Below are positions 17,510 through 25,499 of a stretch of DNA of 64,000 nucleotides, piece by piece. The DNA comes from Paractinoplanes rishiriensis (GTDB lineage Bacteria; Actinomycetota; Actinomycetes; Mycobacteriales; Micromonosporaceae). The first letter of the stretch is position 1. Each line of letters starts with the position of its first letter. A model generated the notes under the pieces. It had not been told where the DNA came from. It was given only the letters and a program-made list of their open reading frames with translations, and searched no databases. Location of the stretch: assembly GCF_016862375.1 (NCBI RefSeq), contig NZ_BOMV01000034.1:1-64000 (forward strand), in the 5' to 3' direction. The translations under genes were made by a program, and so were the position numbers.

Positions 17510-18138
17510 CCGTTTGCACCATTCGTGAGCAGCGGCAGGGTCAAGGTGTCGAGCGCGGTGGAGCGGTAGTAACTGTTCGACTTGGGGGCGGTCTCCACGA
17601 GGAGGTCCAGCCGGACAGTCAGCGTGAGCTTCGGTGCTCCCGCCGTCGCCGCGGGCAGCGTCACCACAGTCCCGTACGGGTACGGCGGGGTGACGTCGAA
17701 CTTGCCGTTGTCGGTGGCGACCACGTCCCGCTTCGTGCCGTCGTCCTGAATCACCTGGAAGGTGCTGACGGTGATGCGGTGCGTGTTGCCGGTGTCTTCG
17801 ATGTGCGCGGACACGTTGATGGTCTTGAGCGTCTCGGCGGTGTACTGCTTGGCGTTGTCCGAGGTCCAGTAGGTCAGCTTCACCGAGAAGTTGCCCTGCT
17901 TGAGCCGGTGCGTGACGGTGCCGGTGTCCAGCGGTCCGCTGGCCCGGACCGGCAGCTTCACCGGCTGCGCCGCGGCGGACGCCGAGAGCGTGGGTGACGG
18001 CTCGGCGCTGGGGGCCGAGCTTTCGGTGACCAGGGGCTTGCTGCTACTGGTGAGCTCCTTGAGGTTGCTACATCCGGTCAGGCTGGCGCTGAGCATGGCG
18101 GCGGCCAGTCCGACCGCCAAACTTCGGGGGAGGCGCAA
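17506..18138 (-). CDS. Lipoprotein, partner of the glycosyltransferase
   Basis: 210 residues from a TTG start with AAGGG upstream; no ATG or GTG fits the signal peptide. A lipoprotein signal ends in SLTGC (Cys23), followed by a Ser/Thr/Pro-rich linker and a beta-rich domain (NFSVKLTYWTSDN, INVSAHIEDTGN, VVATDNGKFDVTPPYPYG). It is likely anchored on the outer face of the membrane. Its 4-bp overlap with the glycosyltransferase start suggests a joint role in a secreted glycan. No named family recognised. Confidence 0.75.
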   Translation of the reverse strand: MRLPRSLAVGLAAAMLSASLTGCSNLKELTSSSKPLVTESSAPSAEPSPTLSASAAAQPVKLPVRASGPLDTGTVTHRLKQGNFSVKLTYWTSDNAKQYTAETLKTINVSAHIEDTGNTHRITVSTFQVIQDDGTKRDVVATDNGKFDVTPPYPYGTVVTLPAATAGAPKLTLTVRLDLLVETAPKSNSYYRSTALDTLTLPLLTNGANG

Positions 18139-18375
18139 TGGGGGGCCCTTCGCTTCAGAAGCTGGCTGATGACTTTGGGCGTGACTCAGGGGGCGTCTCC
18201 TGCGGGGTGGGTGCCGGGGTCAGGGGTCTTCGTCGGCGGGAAAAGCCGCCAGTTGAGCCTTCCGGCGGTGACCGATGCCACGACCGGCAACTTTCCTGCA
18301 CCTGTACGGAACCAGTTCAGCCGCGCGTCATGCCCCGTTCACGATGGGTGGCGGCTGCGCCCTATTCTCGGAGCC

Positions 18376-19188
18376 GTGAAGATTCGGCGCGGTGTTGGCG
18401 GCTATCTCAATCCGATTGTTCTGGTCGGGATCGGGTTGTCGGTGGGGCTCGGGCTGGTCTTCGATCTCACCGGGGCGGCCAGCGGGCCCGAGTCGGTGCT
18501 GGCCGGCTTGCTCGGGGTCACCATCACGCTGGTGCTGGATGCCAGCTGGCGGGCCGAGGAGCGGTTCGAGTTACGCACGCTGATGCGGTCGGCCGTCCGG
18601 GACGAGGTTCGTGAGCTGGCGGTCATCGTCCGGGAGATCGAGGAGCGTCAGTCCGCGCCCGAGGTGACCGGTGAGCTGCGCCGCCGCGTACACGACTTGA
18701 ATGTGGGTCTGCTCGATCTTCGGGACGGGCGGATCGTGCGGCCCGGGTCCGACATGGGGCCGCTGCTGACCGCCACCGAGAGTTGTGAGCGCAGCATGGA
18801 GGCGGTCACCAACCTGCTGTCCTCGGGCACCGGCGGCGTGACCTGGTGGCGCAGCGTGCCCGGCCGCCGGTACTGGGCGGCGAACCTGGCGGCGTTGCAG
18901 CGCGGCGTGGTGATCACCCGGGTGTTCATCTGCGACGAGGTCGACGACGACGTCCGCCGGCTCATCGACGAGCAGATCGCGGCGGGCGTCGACGCCGTGG
19001 TCCTGCCGCGCCAGGAGGTGCACCCCGAGCTGCAGGTCAACCTGGTGCTCTGGGACCGCCGCCGGGCCTGGAAGGCCGACATGAACGCGCAGGGCCGCAT
19101 CCTCCGGCACGTGGTCAACGCCGACGAGCGGGCGGTGCGGCGCCTGGCCGAGGCCTTCGACAGCTGTCTGGCGAGCGCCCGTCAGTGA
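18376..19188 (+). CDS. Two-helix membrane protein with soluble C-terminal domain, function unknown
   Basis: 270 residues from GTG 18376 (an upstream in-frame extension to 18169 lacks coding character). Two hydrophobic segments occupy about residues 12-55 (NPIVLVGIGLSVGLGLVFDL, LLGVTITLVLDASW). A cytoplasmic helical stretch (FELRTLMRSAVRDEVRELAVIVREIEER) and an alpha/beta domain follow, with NLAALQRGVVITRVFICDE and QEVHPELQVNLVLWD. The last part resembles PLD-like or nucleotidyl-sensor folds used in bacterial regulators, but no HKD motif is present. It is coupled by GTGA overlap to the next gene. Confidence 0.65.
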   Translation: MKIRRGVGGYLNPIVLVGIGLSVGLGLVFDLTGAASGPESVLAGLLGVTITLVLDASWRAEERFELRTLMRSAVRDEVRELAVIVREIEERQSAPEVTGELRRRVHDLNVGLLDLRDGRIVRPGSDMGPLLTATESCERSMEAVTNLLSSGTGGVTWWRSVPGRRYWAANLAALQRGVVITRVFICDEVDDDVRRLIDEQIAAGVDAVVLPRQEVHPELQVNLVLWDRRRAWKADMNAQGRILRHVVNADERAVRRLAEAFDSCLASARQ

Positions 19189-19901
19189 CCCCGCTGGCCG
19201 CGATCGCGATCGCGCTGGTGGTGTGGGCGATCGGCCTGATCCGGCCGGTCCGGGTGCGGGCGCTGGTCTACAGCCTGCCGATCCCGATGACCCTGGTGCT
19301 GGCCGGCGGCACGGTGCGGGTCGACGGTGCCCAGGTGGTCGGTGTGTTGCTCCTGGTGGCTTTCCTCGCGGTCACTGCATTTTTGCACGTACGCATGAAA
19401 GCGCCGGCGGTATTGGCGGTGGTGACGGCGGCGGCCGGCTACGTCCTCGTGGCGTGGGCGCTTCCGGCCCGGCTCCCGCTGCTGCCGTGCCTGCTGGCCG
19501 TAGCCGGGTTGTGGCTGGTGGGCGTCCTGGTGCGGCCCACACCGGAGTTCGAGCGGCCGGCACCGCCACCGCTGTCCTGGCCGGTCGCCGCGGCGAAGCT
19601 CACGGCCGTGCTGGCGGCGTCATTCTCGATGGTCTGGCTGGGTGGACTGCTGGCCGGCCTGGTGGTGACGTTCCCGTATTCGGGGGTGCTGGTCGCGGTC
19701 GAGGTCCGGCGTGAACTCGTGGCGTTCACGTGGGCTTTCACGCGTACGGCTATAGGATTGGTGGGTTTTATCGGGGGTTTCGCGGCCGCGCAGGAGCACG
19801 GGACCGCGGCCGGGCTGGCGGCCGGCTGGCTGGCCTACGCGGTGTGCGCGGCGGCGGTACACCGGCTGTCCCGGAGCGAGGCGGTCGCCGGGCGCCGGTG
19901 A
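19185..19901 (+). CDS. Polytopic membrane protein, function unknown
   Basis: 238 residues from GTG 19185, which overlaps the previous stop. About seven or eight hydrophobic helices cover nearly the whole chain (PLAAIAIALVVWAIGLI, VVGVLLLVAFLAVTAFL, LLPCLLAVAGLWLVGVLV, AIGLVGFIGGFAAAQEHG and others). It probably forms a complex with the preceding two-helix protein. No transporter signature recognised. Confidence 0.65.
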   Translation: MTPLAAIAIALVVWAIGLIRPVRVRALVYSLPIPMTLVLAGGTVRVDGAQVVGVLLLVAFLAVTAFLHVRMKAPAVLAVVTAAAGYVLVAWALPARLPLLPCLLAVAGLWLVGVLVRPTPEFERPAPPPLSWPVAAAKLTAVLAASFSMVWLGGLLAGLVVTFPYSGVLVAVEVRRELVAFTWAFTRTAIGLVGFIGGFAAAQEHGTAAGLAAGWLAYAVCAAAVHRLSRSEAVAGRR

Positions 19902-19904
19902 GAA

Positions 19905-20297
19905 TCAGGTGAGTGGGTGGCCGGTGGTGCTGTCGACGTGCGCCGGCAGCGTCCCCTCGTGCTGGTCGCCGGTGCTGGAGGTGCCGGTCGGCTCGAACAT
20001 CAGGATGGCGCCGCCCGGGGAGGTCGGCTTGTGCTCGGTGCCGCGCGGCACCACGAACACGTCACCGGCGCCCAGCGTGACGGTCCGTTCGGTGCCGTCG
20101 GCGGCGCGCAGGGCGATGTCGAACCGGCCGTCCAGACCGAGGAAGAACTCGTCGGTGTCGTCGTGGACGTGCCAGACGTGCTCGCCCCGGGTGTGCGCGA
20201 TCCGCACGTCGTAGTCGTTGACCCGGGTGACGATCCGCGGGCTGTAGATCTCGTCGAACGAGGCGAGCGCCTGGCTGAGGTTCACGGGCTGGTCCAT
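19905..20297 (-). CDS. Single-domain cupin protein
   Basis: 130 residues. Both cupin motifs are visible: HVWHVHDDTDEFF (His-x-His and Glu metal ligands) and GDVFVVPRGTEHKP (third His). It should be a small metal-binding beta-barrel. The gene is divergent from the AraC regulator with a 50-bp gap, so the two probably share a promoter and the regulator may control the cupin. The substrate is unknown; roles as a dioxygenase, isomerase or small-molecule sensor are all possible. Confidence 0.85.
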   Translation of the reverse strand: MDQPVNLSQALASFDEIYSPRIVTRVNDYDVRIAHTRGEHVWHVHDDTDEFFLGLDGRFDIALRAADGTERTVTLGAGDVFVVPRGTEHKPTSPGGAILMFEPTGTSSTGDQHEGTLPAHVDSTTGHPLT

Positions 20298-20347
20298 GCG
20301 GTACAGACTTCTGCTGCACCGGCTCCCCGGTCTTGTACGTTCTTGAG

Positions 20348-21172
20348 GTGGACGAGCCGCTTCCGGAACGGTGCCGGGTGGTGGCCTGGCGGCCGGCCGT
20401 GCCCGGCATCAGCGAGGTCTTCCACGCGCGCATCGTCAACTACGAGTACCCGAAACACTGCCACGACACCTGGACGGTGCTGATCGTCGACGACGGCGCC
20501 ATCCGCTACGACCTGGACACCCGCCACCACGGCGCGGTCGGCCGGACGGTGAGCATCCTGCCGCCCGGCGTGGTGCACAACGGCTACCCGTCCCGGCGCA
20601 CCGGCCACTTCCGCAAACGCAACCTGTACCTGGACTCCGGTTTTCTGCCGTTGGATCTGGTGGGCCGGGCGGTCGACGGGTCGAGCTTCGAGGACGCGGC
20701 CCTGCGAGCCGCGATCGGCGCCCTGCACGACCGGCTGACCGCGCCCGACCCGCTCGACGTCGAGGAGCGCCTCGCCGCGATCGCCGAGCGGTTCCGCCAC
20801 CGCCTGCTCCGCCGCCCGCCGGTGGTGCGCGACCCCGAACCCACGGTCGCCGACGGCCTGCGCGACTATCTCGACGGCCACCTCACCGGCGACGTCACCC
20901 TGAAGAACGCCGCGCATCTCCTCGACCGCAGCGTCGCCCACCTGGTCCGCAGCTTCACCCGCCGCTACCGGATCTCGCCACACGCGTACGTCATCGGCGC
21001 CCGCATCGACCTGGCCCGCAAACTGCTGCTGGACGGCGTGCCCCCGGCCCGGGTCGCCGCGGAAACCGGCTTCCACGACCAGGCCCACCTGACCCGCCAC
21101 TTCACCCGCCACGTCTCCATCCCACCGGGCCGCTACGCGGCCGGCTACCCGAAAGCCGCCTCGGGGTCGTAG
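20348..21172 (+). CDS. AraC-family regulator with cupin-type sensor domain
   Basis: 274 residues from GTG 20348 (TTG 20333 is an alternative). The N-terminal AraC-binding cupin region includes the YPKHCHDTWTVLIVDDG strand and ILPPGVVHNGYP. The C-terminal double HTH has TLKNAAHLLDRSVAHLVRSF, RISPHAYVIGARIDLAR and VAAETGFHDQAHLTRHF, the classic AraC signature. It may regulate the divergent cupin gene. The inducer is unknown. Confidence 0.9.
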   Translation: MDEPLPERCRVVAWRPAVPGISEVFHARIVNYEYPKHCHDTWTVLIVDDGAIRYDLDTRHHGAVGRTVSILPPGVVHNGYPSRRTGHFRKRNLYLDSGFLPLDLVGRAVDGSSFEDAALRAAIGALHDRLTAPDPLDVEERLAAIAERFRHRLLRRPPVVRDPEPTVADGLRDYLDGHLTGDVTLKNAAHLLDRSVAHLVRSFTRRYRISPHAYVIGARIDLARKLLLDGVPPARVAAETGFHDQAHLTRHFTRHVSIPPGRYAAGYPKAASGS

Positions 21173-21194
21173 GGGTGACGGACCGAACGAAACC

Positions 21195-23750
21195 TCAGCC
21201 GATCCCGGCGGGATTGACCCGGCCGGCGTCGATCTCCGCCTCCAGGGTGTCGCGGGCCTCTTCGGCGTCGCCCTGCCGGACCAGCTGATGGAGGAGGAGC
21301 TCGAGGGCGCGGCTGTTTCCGGCGCTGACCCAGATGCGAAGGATGTCGATGGCCTCGAAGGCGCGACCCTCGCGGAGCAGCAGGAGGGCCAGGCGCTCGG
21401 CCGCGGCCCAGTTGCCGGTGTCGGCCAGGGCGCGCAGTTCCGCGAGCCGCCCACATCTCGCCAGGAGTTCCGCGAGTAGCGGCTTGTCGGGGCGGACCAG
21501 TTCGATGGCCTCGTCCGCGGCGCCGCGTGCGACAAGCAGCTCAGCGGTGAGCCGCACCAACTCGCGGTCCGCCGCGGCTACCCCGGAGCGCCGCGACCGG
21601 AGCTCGTTGACCCACTCCTCCGTGAGAACGTCGTCCAGCCCGCGCTCGCGAAACATCCGGGCCACCTCGGCGACGTAATACGGATCGGTGTCCGCGCGCG
21701 GTTCACCGCGACCGGCCCAAAGGGAAACCAGCCGGTCGACAGTCGCCGGGTCGGTGCCTGCGCCGTCCGGTACCGCCCGCCGGAGATGGTTCTGCAGCAG
21801 GATGTGGCGGAACTGGTACACCGGCCCGGCCCGGCGCAGGGCACCACGGCCGTGGGCGTCCTGCAGGAAGCGCCACAACCGGAACGGGAGCTGGCCGCGC
21901 GCCGCCAGCACCTGGTGAGCGATGTGGAATTGGAGCAGTGTCCAGCCGCCGGCGAAGAGCCAGGCCCCGGCGGCGAACACGACCAGCGACCAGAGCCCGG
22001 CGATCACCGCGTCGCGGGGCGAACGACTCCAATAGAGCACGGCCACGACGGCGACGGCGCCGAGGACGCCGTACTGAAGGGCGGTGAGGGCGGCCCCGGC
22101 CCGGACGAACCGCAGGCTGGACTTCGGTGTCGTGGCGACGAAGCGGGCCGGGGCCCACGGGCCGGTCCCGGCGGCCACCAGCCCGGCGGCCAGCGCCGTC
22201 GGAAGCGCCCACATCCACTGTTCGAGGATCCACGCGGTCAGCAACCCGCATGTCAAACCGTAGGCGAAACGCTTACCGCGATGCGCGGTTCCGGCCGCCA
22301 GCGGGCCGCGGACCGTCTCGACACCGCGCCACAGCGGCTGTAGCCACCCGGCGGCGGCCATCAGGACGAGATAGGCGGCGGCCGCCGCGCAGACGATGCC
22401 GCGGCCCGCGACGACCTGGCCGGCGACTCCGGCCAACACGGCGGCGAGGATGCAGGCGATGAGCGCGCACGAGGTGGGGTTGATTCTGAGGTTCCACCAG
22501 TGCAGATCTCGCGGGGCGGACCTGGCCAGCACGCTCAGCCACCTTGCCGCCTGCTCCGGCGAGTAGCGCCGGCCGATGTGCTCCCGCGGCACCGGCGTCG
22601 CCCGATAGGTACTGGTGACAAAGGTGGCGAACAGGCAGTCAGCGACCGCCCGGCGCGACGGGAGGGCGAGGAGGTCGGTGGGACGGGTGGACGGTTCCCG
22701 GTACGCAGCGCGGGCCAGGGCCACGAACAGTGGGCTGGACAGGGCGCTGGATACGTGCGGTGCACCACCCCGGCACAGCTCGTCGAAGACCGGTTGCCAG
22801 CGCGGGCGAGCCAGCTCCGGGTAGGACAGGAACTCGATGACCGCCTCCGGCGTGACCGGGGCGAGTTCCACCACGGCGGCCCGGGTCAGGATCGCCTGGC
22901 CGAGGACGACCATGCGCTCGTAGTCGGTGCTCCGGCAGGTGACGACCAGCGGCCGCTCCTCGGCGGCGAACGCGTCCAGTGCCAGGACAGCCCGGTACTG
23001 CCGCGACTCGGGCAGCTCGTCCAGGCCGTCCAGGACCGGCAGCAGCAGGCGCCGCTCGATCATCCGGCGGGCCAACGTGTCCGGGTCCCCGTGCCGGGCC
23101 AGCGCGTCGCCGTAGTCCTGGACGATCCGCCGCGCCACGAAGTCGTCGAGGTGCTCGCCCGGATCCCACTCGTTGATCGCCAGCAGCACCGGCGTCGGCT
23201 CGCCCTCGGCGGCCCTTCGGAGCAGCCCGAGAGTGAGCAACATCGCCAGCACGGTCTTGCCGCCTCCCGGACCGCCCAACACCATCAGCTGCCGATGCGG
23301 AAGCCCTCGGAACGCGTCGACGATCTCCGCGACGTCGCCTTCCAGCGGCAGCTCCCGCCAGTCCGCGGCGCCGCCCATGACGACCGGGCGGCCAGCGGCG
23401 GGCCGGCCGGTCGACGACCAGCGGACCGAGATCGGTGCCGGGTGGCTGACCGCGCGCAGCACGGCCTCGTGTGACCACTGCCGATCGATGCGGACACGCA
23501 GCTCGGCGAGAGCCTGCTCGACGTCCTGCCCCGCGCTTCGACGCGGCCACGCCCGATCGAGGATCACCAGGGTCGTGCCCAGCGCGCCGACCGGAAGCGC
23601 GAGCACATTCGCCCAGCCGACCAGCCGCTCGAAGGACGCGTCCGACCCGGCGACCAGCGCGCGCGCCACGATCCAGCCGCTGACCAGGAGCGCCGCGACG
23701 CCGATCAGGAACCATCCGGCGGTTTGCAGCCGGTCCCGCCATCCCCTCAC
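21195..23750 (-). CDS. Membrane-associated NACHT-domain NTPase
   Basis: 851 residues from a GTG start. Two membrane helices lie near the N-terminus (about 12-32 and 45-64). The NACHT ATPase follows, with Walker A GGPGGGKT (159-166) and extended Walker B LLLPVLDGLDELPES (D241, D244/E245), the acidic pattern that separates NACHT from other STAND proteins, and a sensor-like VVTCRSTDYE. A cluster of hydrophobic helices occupies about 425-605. The tail (about 620-851) is helical and repeat-like (LLVARGAADEAIELVRPDKP, LAELRALADTGNWAAAERLALLLL), probably a sensor or scaffold. Bacterial NACHT proteins include anti-phage effectors and signalling switches; which applies here is unknown. It stands alone. 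Confidence 0.87.
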   Translation of the reverse strand: MRGWRDRLQTAGWFLIGVAALLVSGWIVARALVAGSDASFERLVGWANVLALPVGALGTTLVILDRAWPRRSAGQDVEQALAELRVRIDRQWSHEAVLRAVSHPAPISVRWSSTGRPAAGRPVVMGGAADWRELPLEGDVAEIVDAFRGLPHRQLMVLGGPGGGKTVLAMLLTLGLLRRAAEGEPTPVLLAINEWDPGEHLDDFVARRIVQDYGDALARHGDPDTLARRMIERRLLLPVLDGLDELPESRQYRAVLALDAFAAEERPLVVTCRSTDYERMVVLGQAILTRAAVVELAPVTPEAVIEFLSYPELARPRWQPVFDELCRGGAPHVSSALSSPLFVALARAAYREPSTRPTDLLALPSRRAVADCLFATFVTSTYRATPVPREHIGRRYSPEQAARWLSVLARSAPRDLHWWNLRINPTSCALIACILAAVLAGVAGQVVAGRGIVCAAAAAYLVLMAAAGWLQPLWRGVETVRGPLAAGTAHRGKRFAYGLTCGLLTAWILEQWMWALPTALAAGLVAAGTGPWAPARFVATTPKSSLRFVRAGAALTALQYGVLGAVAVVAVLYWSRSPRDAVIAGLWSLVVFAAGAWLFAGGWTLLQFHIAHQVLAARGQLPFRLWRFLQDAHGRGALRRAGPVYQFRHILLQNHLRRAVPDGAGTDPATVDRLVSLWAGRGEPRADTDPYYVAEVARMFRERGLDDVLTEEWVNELRSRRSGVAAADRELVRLTAELLVARGAADEAIELVRPDKPLLAELLARCGRLAELRALADTGNWAAAERLALLLLREGRAFEAIDILRIWVSAGNSRALELLLHQLVRQGDAEEARDTLEAEIDAGRVNPAGIG

Positions 23751-23814
23751 GCGCCGATTGTGTCAGCCACTCGTGCCCTACCGTGACCGTACGGGTTATG
23801 GAATCTGATCGACC

Positions 23815-23876
23815 AAGCGGAGTTCCTGGTTCTGGGTTGTCTTGGAGTGACAAACCCTGATACCGGAACTCCGCTT
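23815..23876. repeat. Long imperfect palindrome (about 62 nt)
   Basis: Twelve-bp outer arms (23815-23826 and 23865-23876) enclose further pairing (GGT with ACC, GGGTTGTC with GACAAACCC with one bulge) around a 7-nt loop. It lies downstream of the anti-sigma-like gene and upstream of the NACHT gene. It could be a terminator, a REP-like element or a processed RNA; no T-run follows. Confidence 0.65.
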
Positions 23877-23942
23877 CGCGATCAACATACCTTTCGACCA
23901 GGCTCGCCCACGCTTAGCTGAGCGGCGTTGGGGCTGCCGGTA

Positions 23943-24626
23943 TTACTTGCCCTTAGAGGAGGTTTCGTTGCCGTTTTGGCGAAGGTGCGGGGGCGGCGCG
24001 ACGGTCGTGCAGTTCAGCGGCACGCCGGTGGAGATGAGCCGTTCAACGGATCCCGGGGCGCCGTGCGTCACGGCCAGCTGGGCCCCGTTCAAGTAGCCGA
24101 TGAACAACTGCTTGCCGGGCGGCACGGCCGAGGGGATGAACCGGAAGGTGACCTTGCCGTCCGCTTCGCGTTGGGCCTGCACGACGCGGTCGACGCCGGG
24201 GCCGCTGCCACTCGGATCCAGGGTGGCGTCGTCGTTCGGACCGGTGCAGAACTCGCCGACCCGGATCAGGACCGGGAAGCCGGCCTTGCGCAGTGCCGCC
24301 TGCAGGCCCTCGCGGTCCTCGAAGTACCGCTGCTTGTCCCAGGTCACCTCCACGGTGCCGTCGGACTGCTGAGCGACCGTGTAGGCGACCGTCTGGATGT
24401 GCACGGTGCCGGGCGGCGCCGGCGGCGGGTTGGCGTACGTCGTCACGCCGAACGCGACGCCGGCCGCGGCGACCACCGCCGTCGCCGCGCCCGCCAACCG
24501 GCGGCGGTGCAGGCGCGTGCGTCCCGTTGTCATGATCTGCTCGGCCGGCATGTTCATCGTGACCCCGTCCAGCGACTCATTCAACGCGCTCAGTACGGCC
24601 GACGTGTCGGTGTCGAAGTTGTTCAT
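23943..24626 (-). CDS. Membrane protein partner of the ECF sigma factor (putative anti-sigma factor)
   Basis: 227 residues. A cytoplasmic N-terminal helix region (TDTSAVLSALNESLDGVTMNMPAEQIM) precedes a basic RRRR patch, one membrane helix (about 43-63, AGAATAVVAAAGVAFGVTTYA) and a secreted beta-rich domain with two Cys (EFCTGPNDD, VPLNCTTV). Its start overlaps the sigma factor stop by 4 bp. Placement and topology match anti-sigma factors or membrane regulators in actinobacterial ECF operons. No HxxxCxxC zinc anti-sigma motif is present, so the assignment rests on context. Confidence 0.72.
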   Translation of the reverse strand: MNNFDTDTSAVLSALNESLDGVTMNMPAEQIMTTGRTRLHRRRLAGAATAVVAAAGVAFGVTTYANPPPAPPGTVHIQTVAYTVAQQSDGTVEVTWDKQRYFEDREGLQAALRKAGFPVLIRVGEFCTGPNDDATLDPSGSGPGVDRVVQAQREADGKVTFRFIPSAVPPGKQLFIGYLNGAQLAVTHGAPGSVERLISTGVPLNCTTVAPPPHLRQNGNETSSKGK

Positions 24627-25108
24627 GCTTCACCCTCCTGGTGCTGTTCGGTGACGAGTTGGCCCCGCAGTGTCGAGACGGCGCGGGACAGGTGGGCCGT
24701 GACGGTTCCGCGGGCCATGCCGAGCGCCTGGGCGGTGGCCTCGGTGTCCAGGTCGAGGAAGACCCGAAACGCGATGACCTCCCGTTGCCGCTGAGGTAGT
24801 TGCCGCAGGACAGCCAGCAGACCCGGATCGGTCCCGGCGGCCGGGCCGGTGACGTCGGCGACGTCGCACGCATCGCTGAGCGCGACCTCCCGGCGCCGTC
24901 GGCGCCACCAGGAAACCCGGATGTTCAGCGCGGTGCGCACCACCCACGCCCGCGGCATCGGATGCCGTTGCACCTTCCGCCATGACATCCATGCCTGAGT
25001 GAACGCCTCGGACAACAGATCCTCGGCGAGCTGCCTGTCGGCGACGAGCGCGAGCACGGCACGCAGGCACCTGTCCCGCTCCGCCTGATAGAACTCGGTG
25101 AACTCCAT
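24623..25108 (-). CDS. ECF-type RNA polymerase sigma factor (SigE/Sig24-like)
   Basis: 161 residues from ATG 25108; the frame stays open upstream but that part belongs to a recD2 relic. Region 2 has MEFTEFYQAERDRCLRAV, RQLAEDLLSEAFTQAW and the RAWVVRTALNIRVSWWRRRRR promoter-melting segment. Region 4 has LRQLPQRQREVIAFRVFLDLDTEATAQALGM and a final HTH GTVTAHLSRAVSTLR. It directs RNA polymerase to stress-type promoters. It is coupled to the membrane protein that follows it, which probably inhibits it. Confidence 0.93.
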   Translation of the reverse strand: MEFTEFYQAERDRCLRAVLALVADRQLAEDLLSEAFTQAWMSWRKVQRHPMPRAWVVRTALNIRVSWWRRRRREVALSDACDVADVTGPAAGTDPGLLAVLRQLPQRQREVIAFRVFLDLDTEATAQALGMARGTVTAHLSRAVSTLRGQLVTEQHQEGEA

Positions 25109-25203
25109 TTGACCCACACCCTGTACTCGCCTCGGGGTCCCGATCCGCTTACCTCTGCCAGGCCGTAATTTCTGACCGCTGGATGCCAAGGGGGCAACGG
25201 CCG

Positions 25204-25470
25204 AGCCCCGCACCTCGACCAACCGGCCGCGCTCGTCCTCGATCACCGTCAACGTCTCGAGACCGAAGTGCTCGACGATGCGCTCGGCGAACACCCGCCC
25301 GGTCCACGGTGGTGCAGGGGAGCACCTCGAACTGCCGGCCGTACTGCGGATGTGATGACACCGGCTCCGCATCCGCAACTCTCACCCGGCTGCGCCCCCA
25401 GCAGCGACCCGACCACGGTCAGCAGATCCGACCCGCGACCGGTCGCCACGCGGTCTGCGCAAACTTCGGG
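25204..25470 (-). pseudogene. recD2: recD2-like helicase N-terminal fragment with frameshifts
   Basis: Three adjacent pieces in three different frames match successive parts of the RecD2-type (SF1B) helicase N-terminus in order: ATGRGSDLLTVVGSLLGAQP (about 25374-25449), SSHPQYGRQFEVLPCTTV (about 25304-25358) and VFAERIVEHFGLETLTVIED (about 25234-25294, continuing RGRLVEVRG). Two single-step frame changes occur near 25360-25374. About 20 residues that usually link the second and third pieces are missing. Only about 90 of some 700 residues remain, with no ATPase domain. It is a non-functional relic directly upstream of the sigma gene. Recognition is from memory of the family, not a search. Confidence 0.78.
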
Positions 25471-25499
25471 GTCGCGTCAGGTCCCAGGCTGTAAATCGT

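Noticed and set aside
25109..25378. N-terminal extension of the ECF sigma factor
   Set aside because: The extra 90 residues match a fragment of a RecD2 helicase, not sigma region 1 or 2, and a good ATG at 25108 starts region 2.
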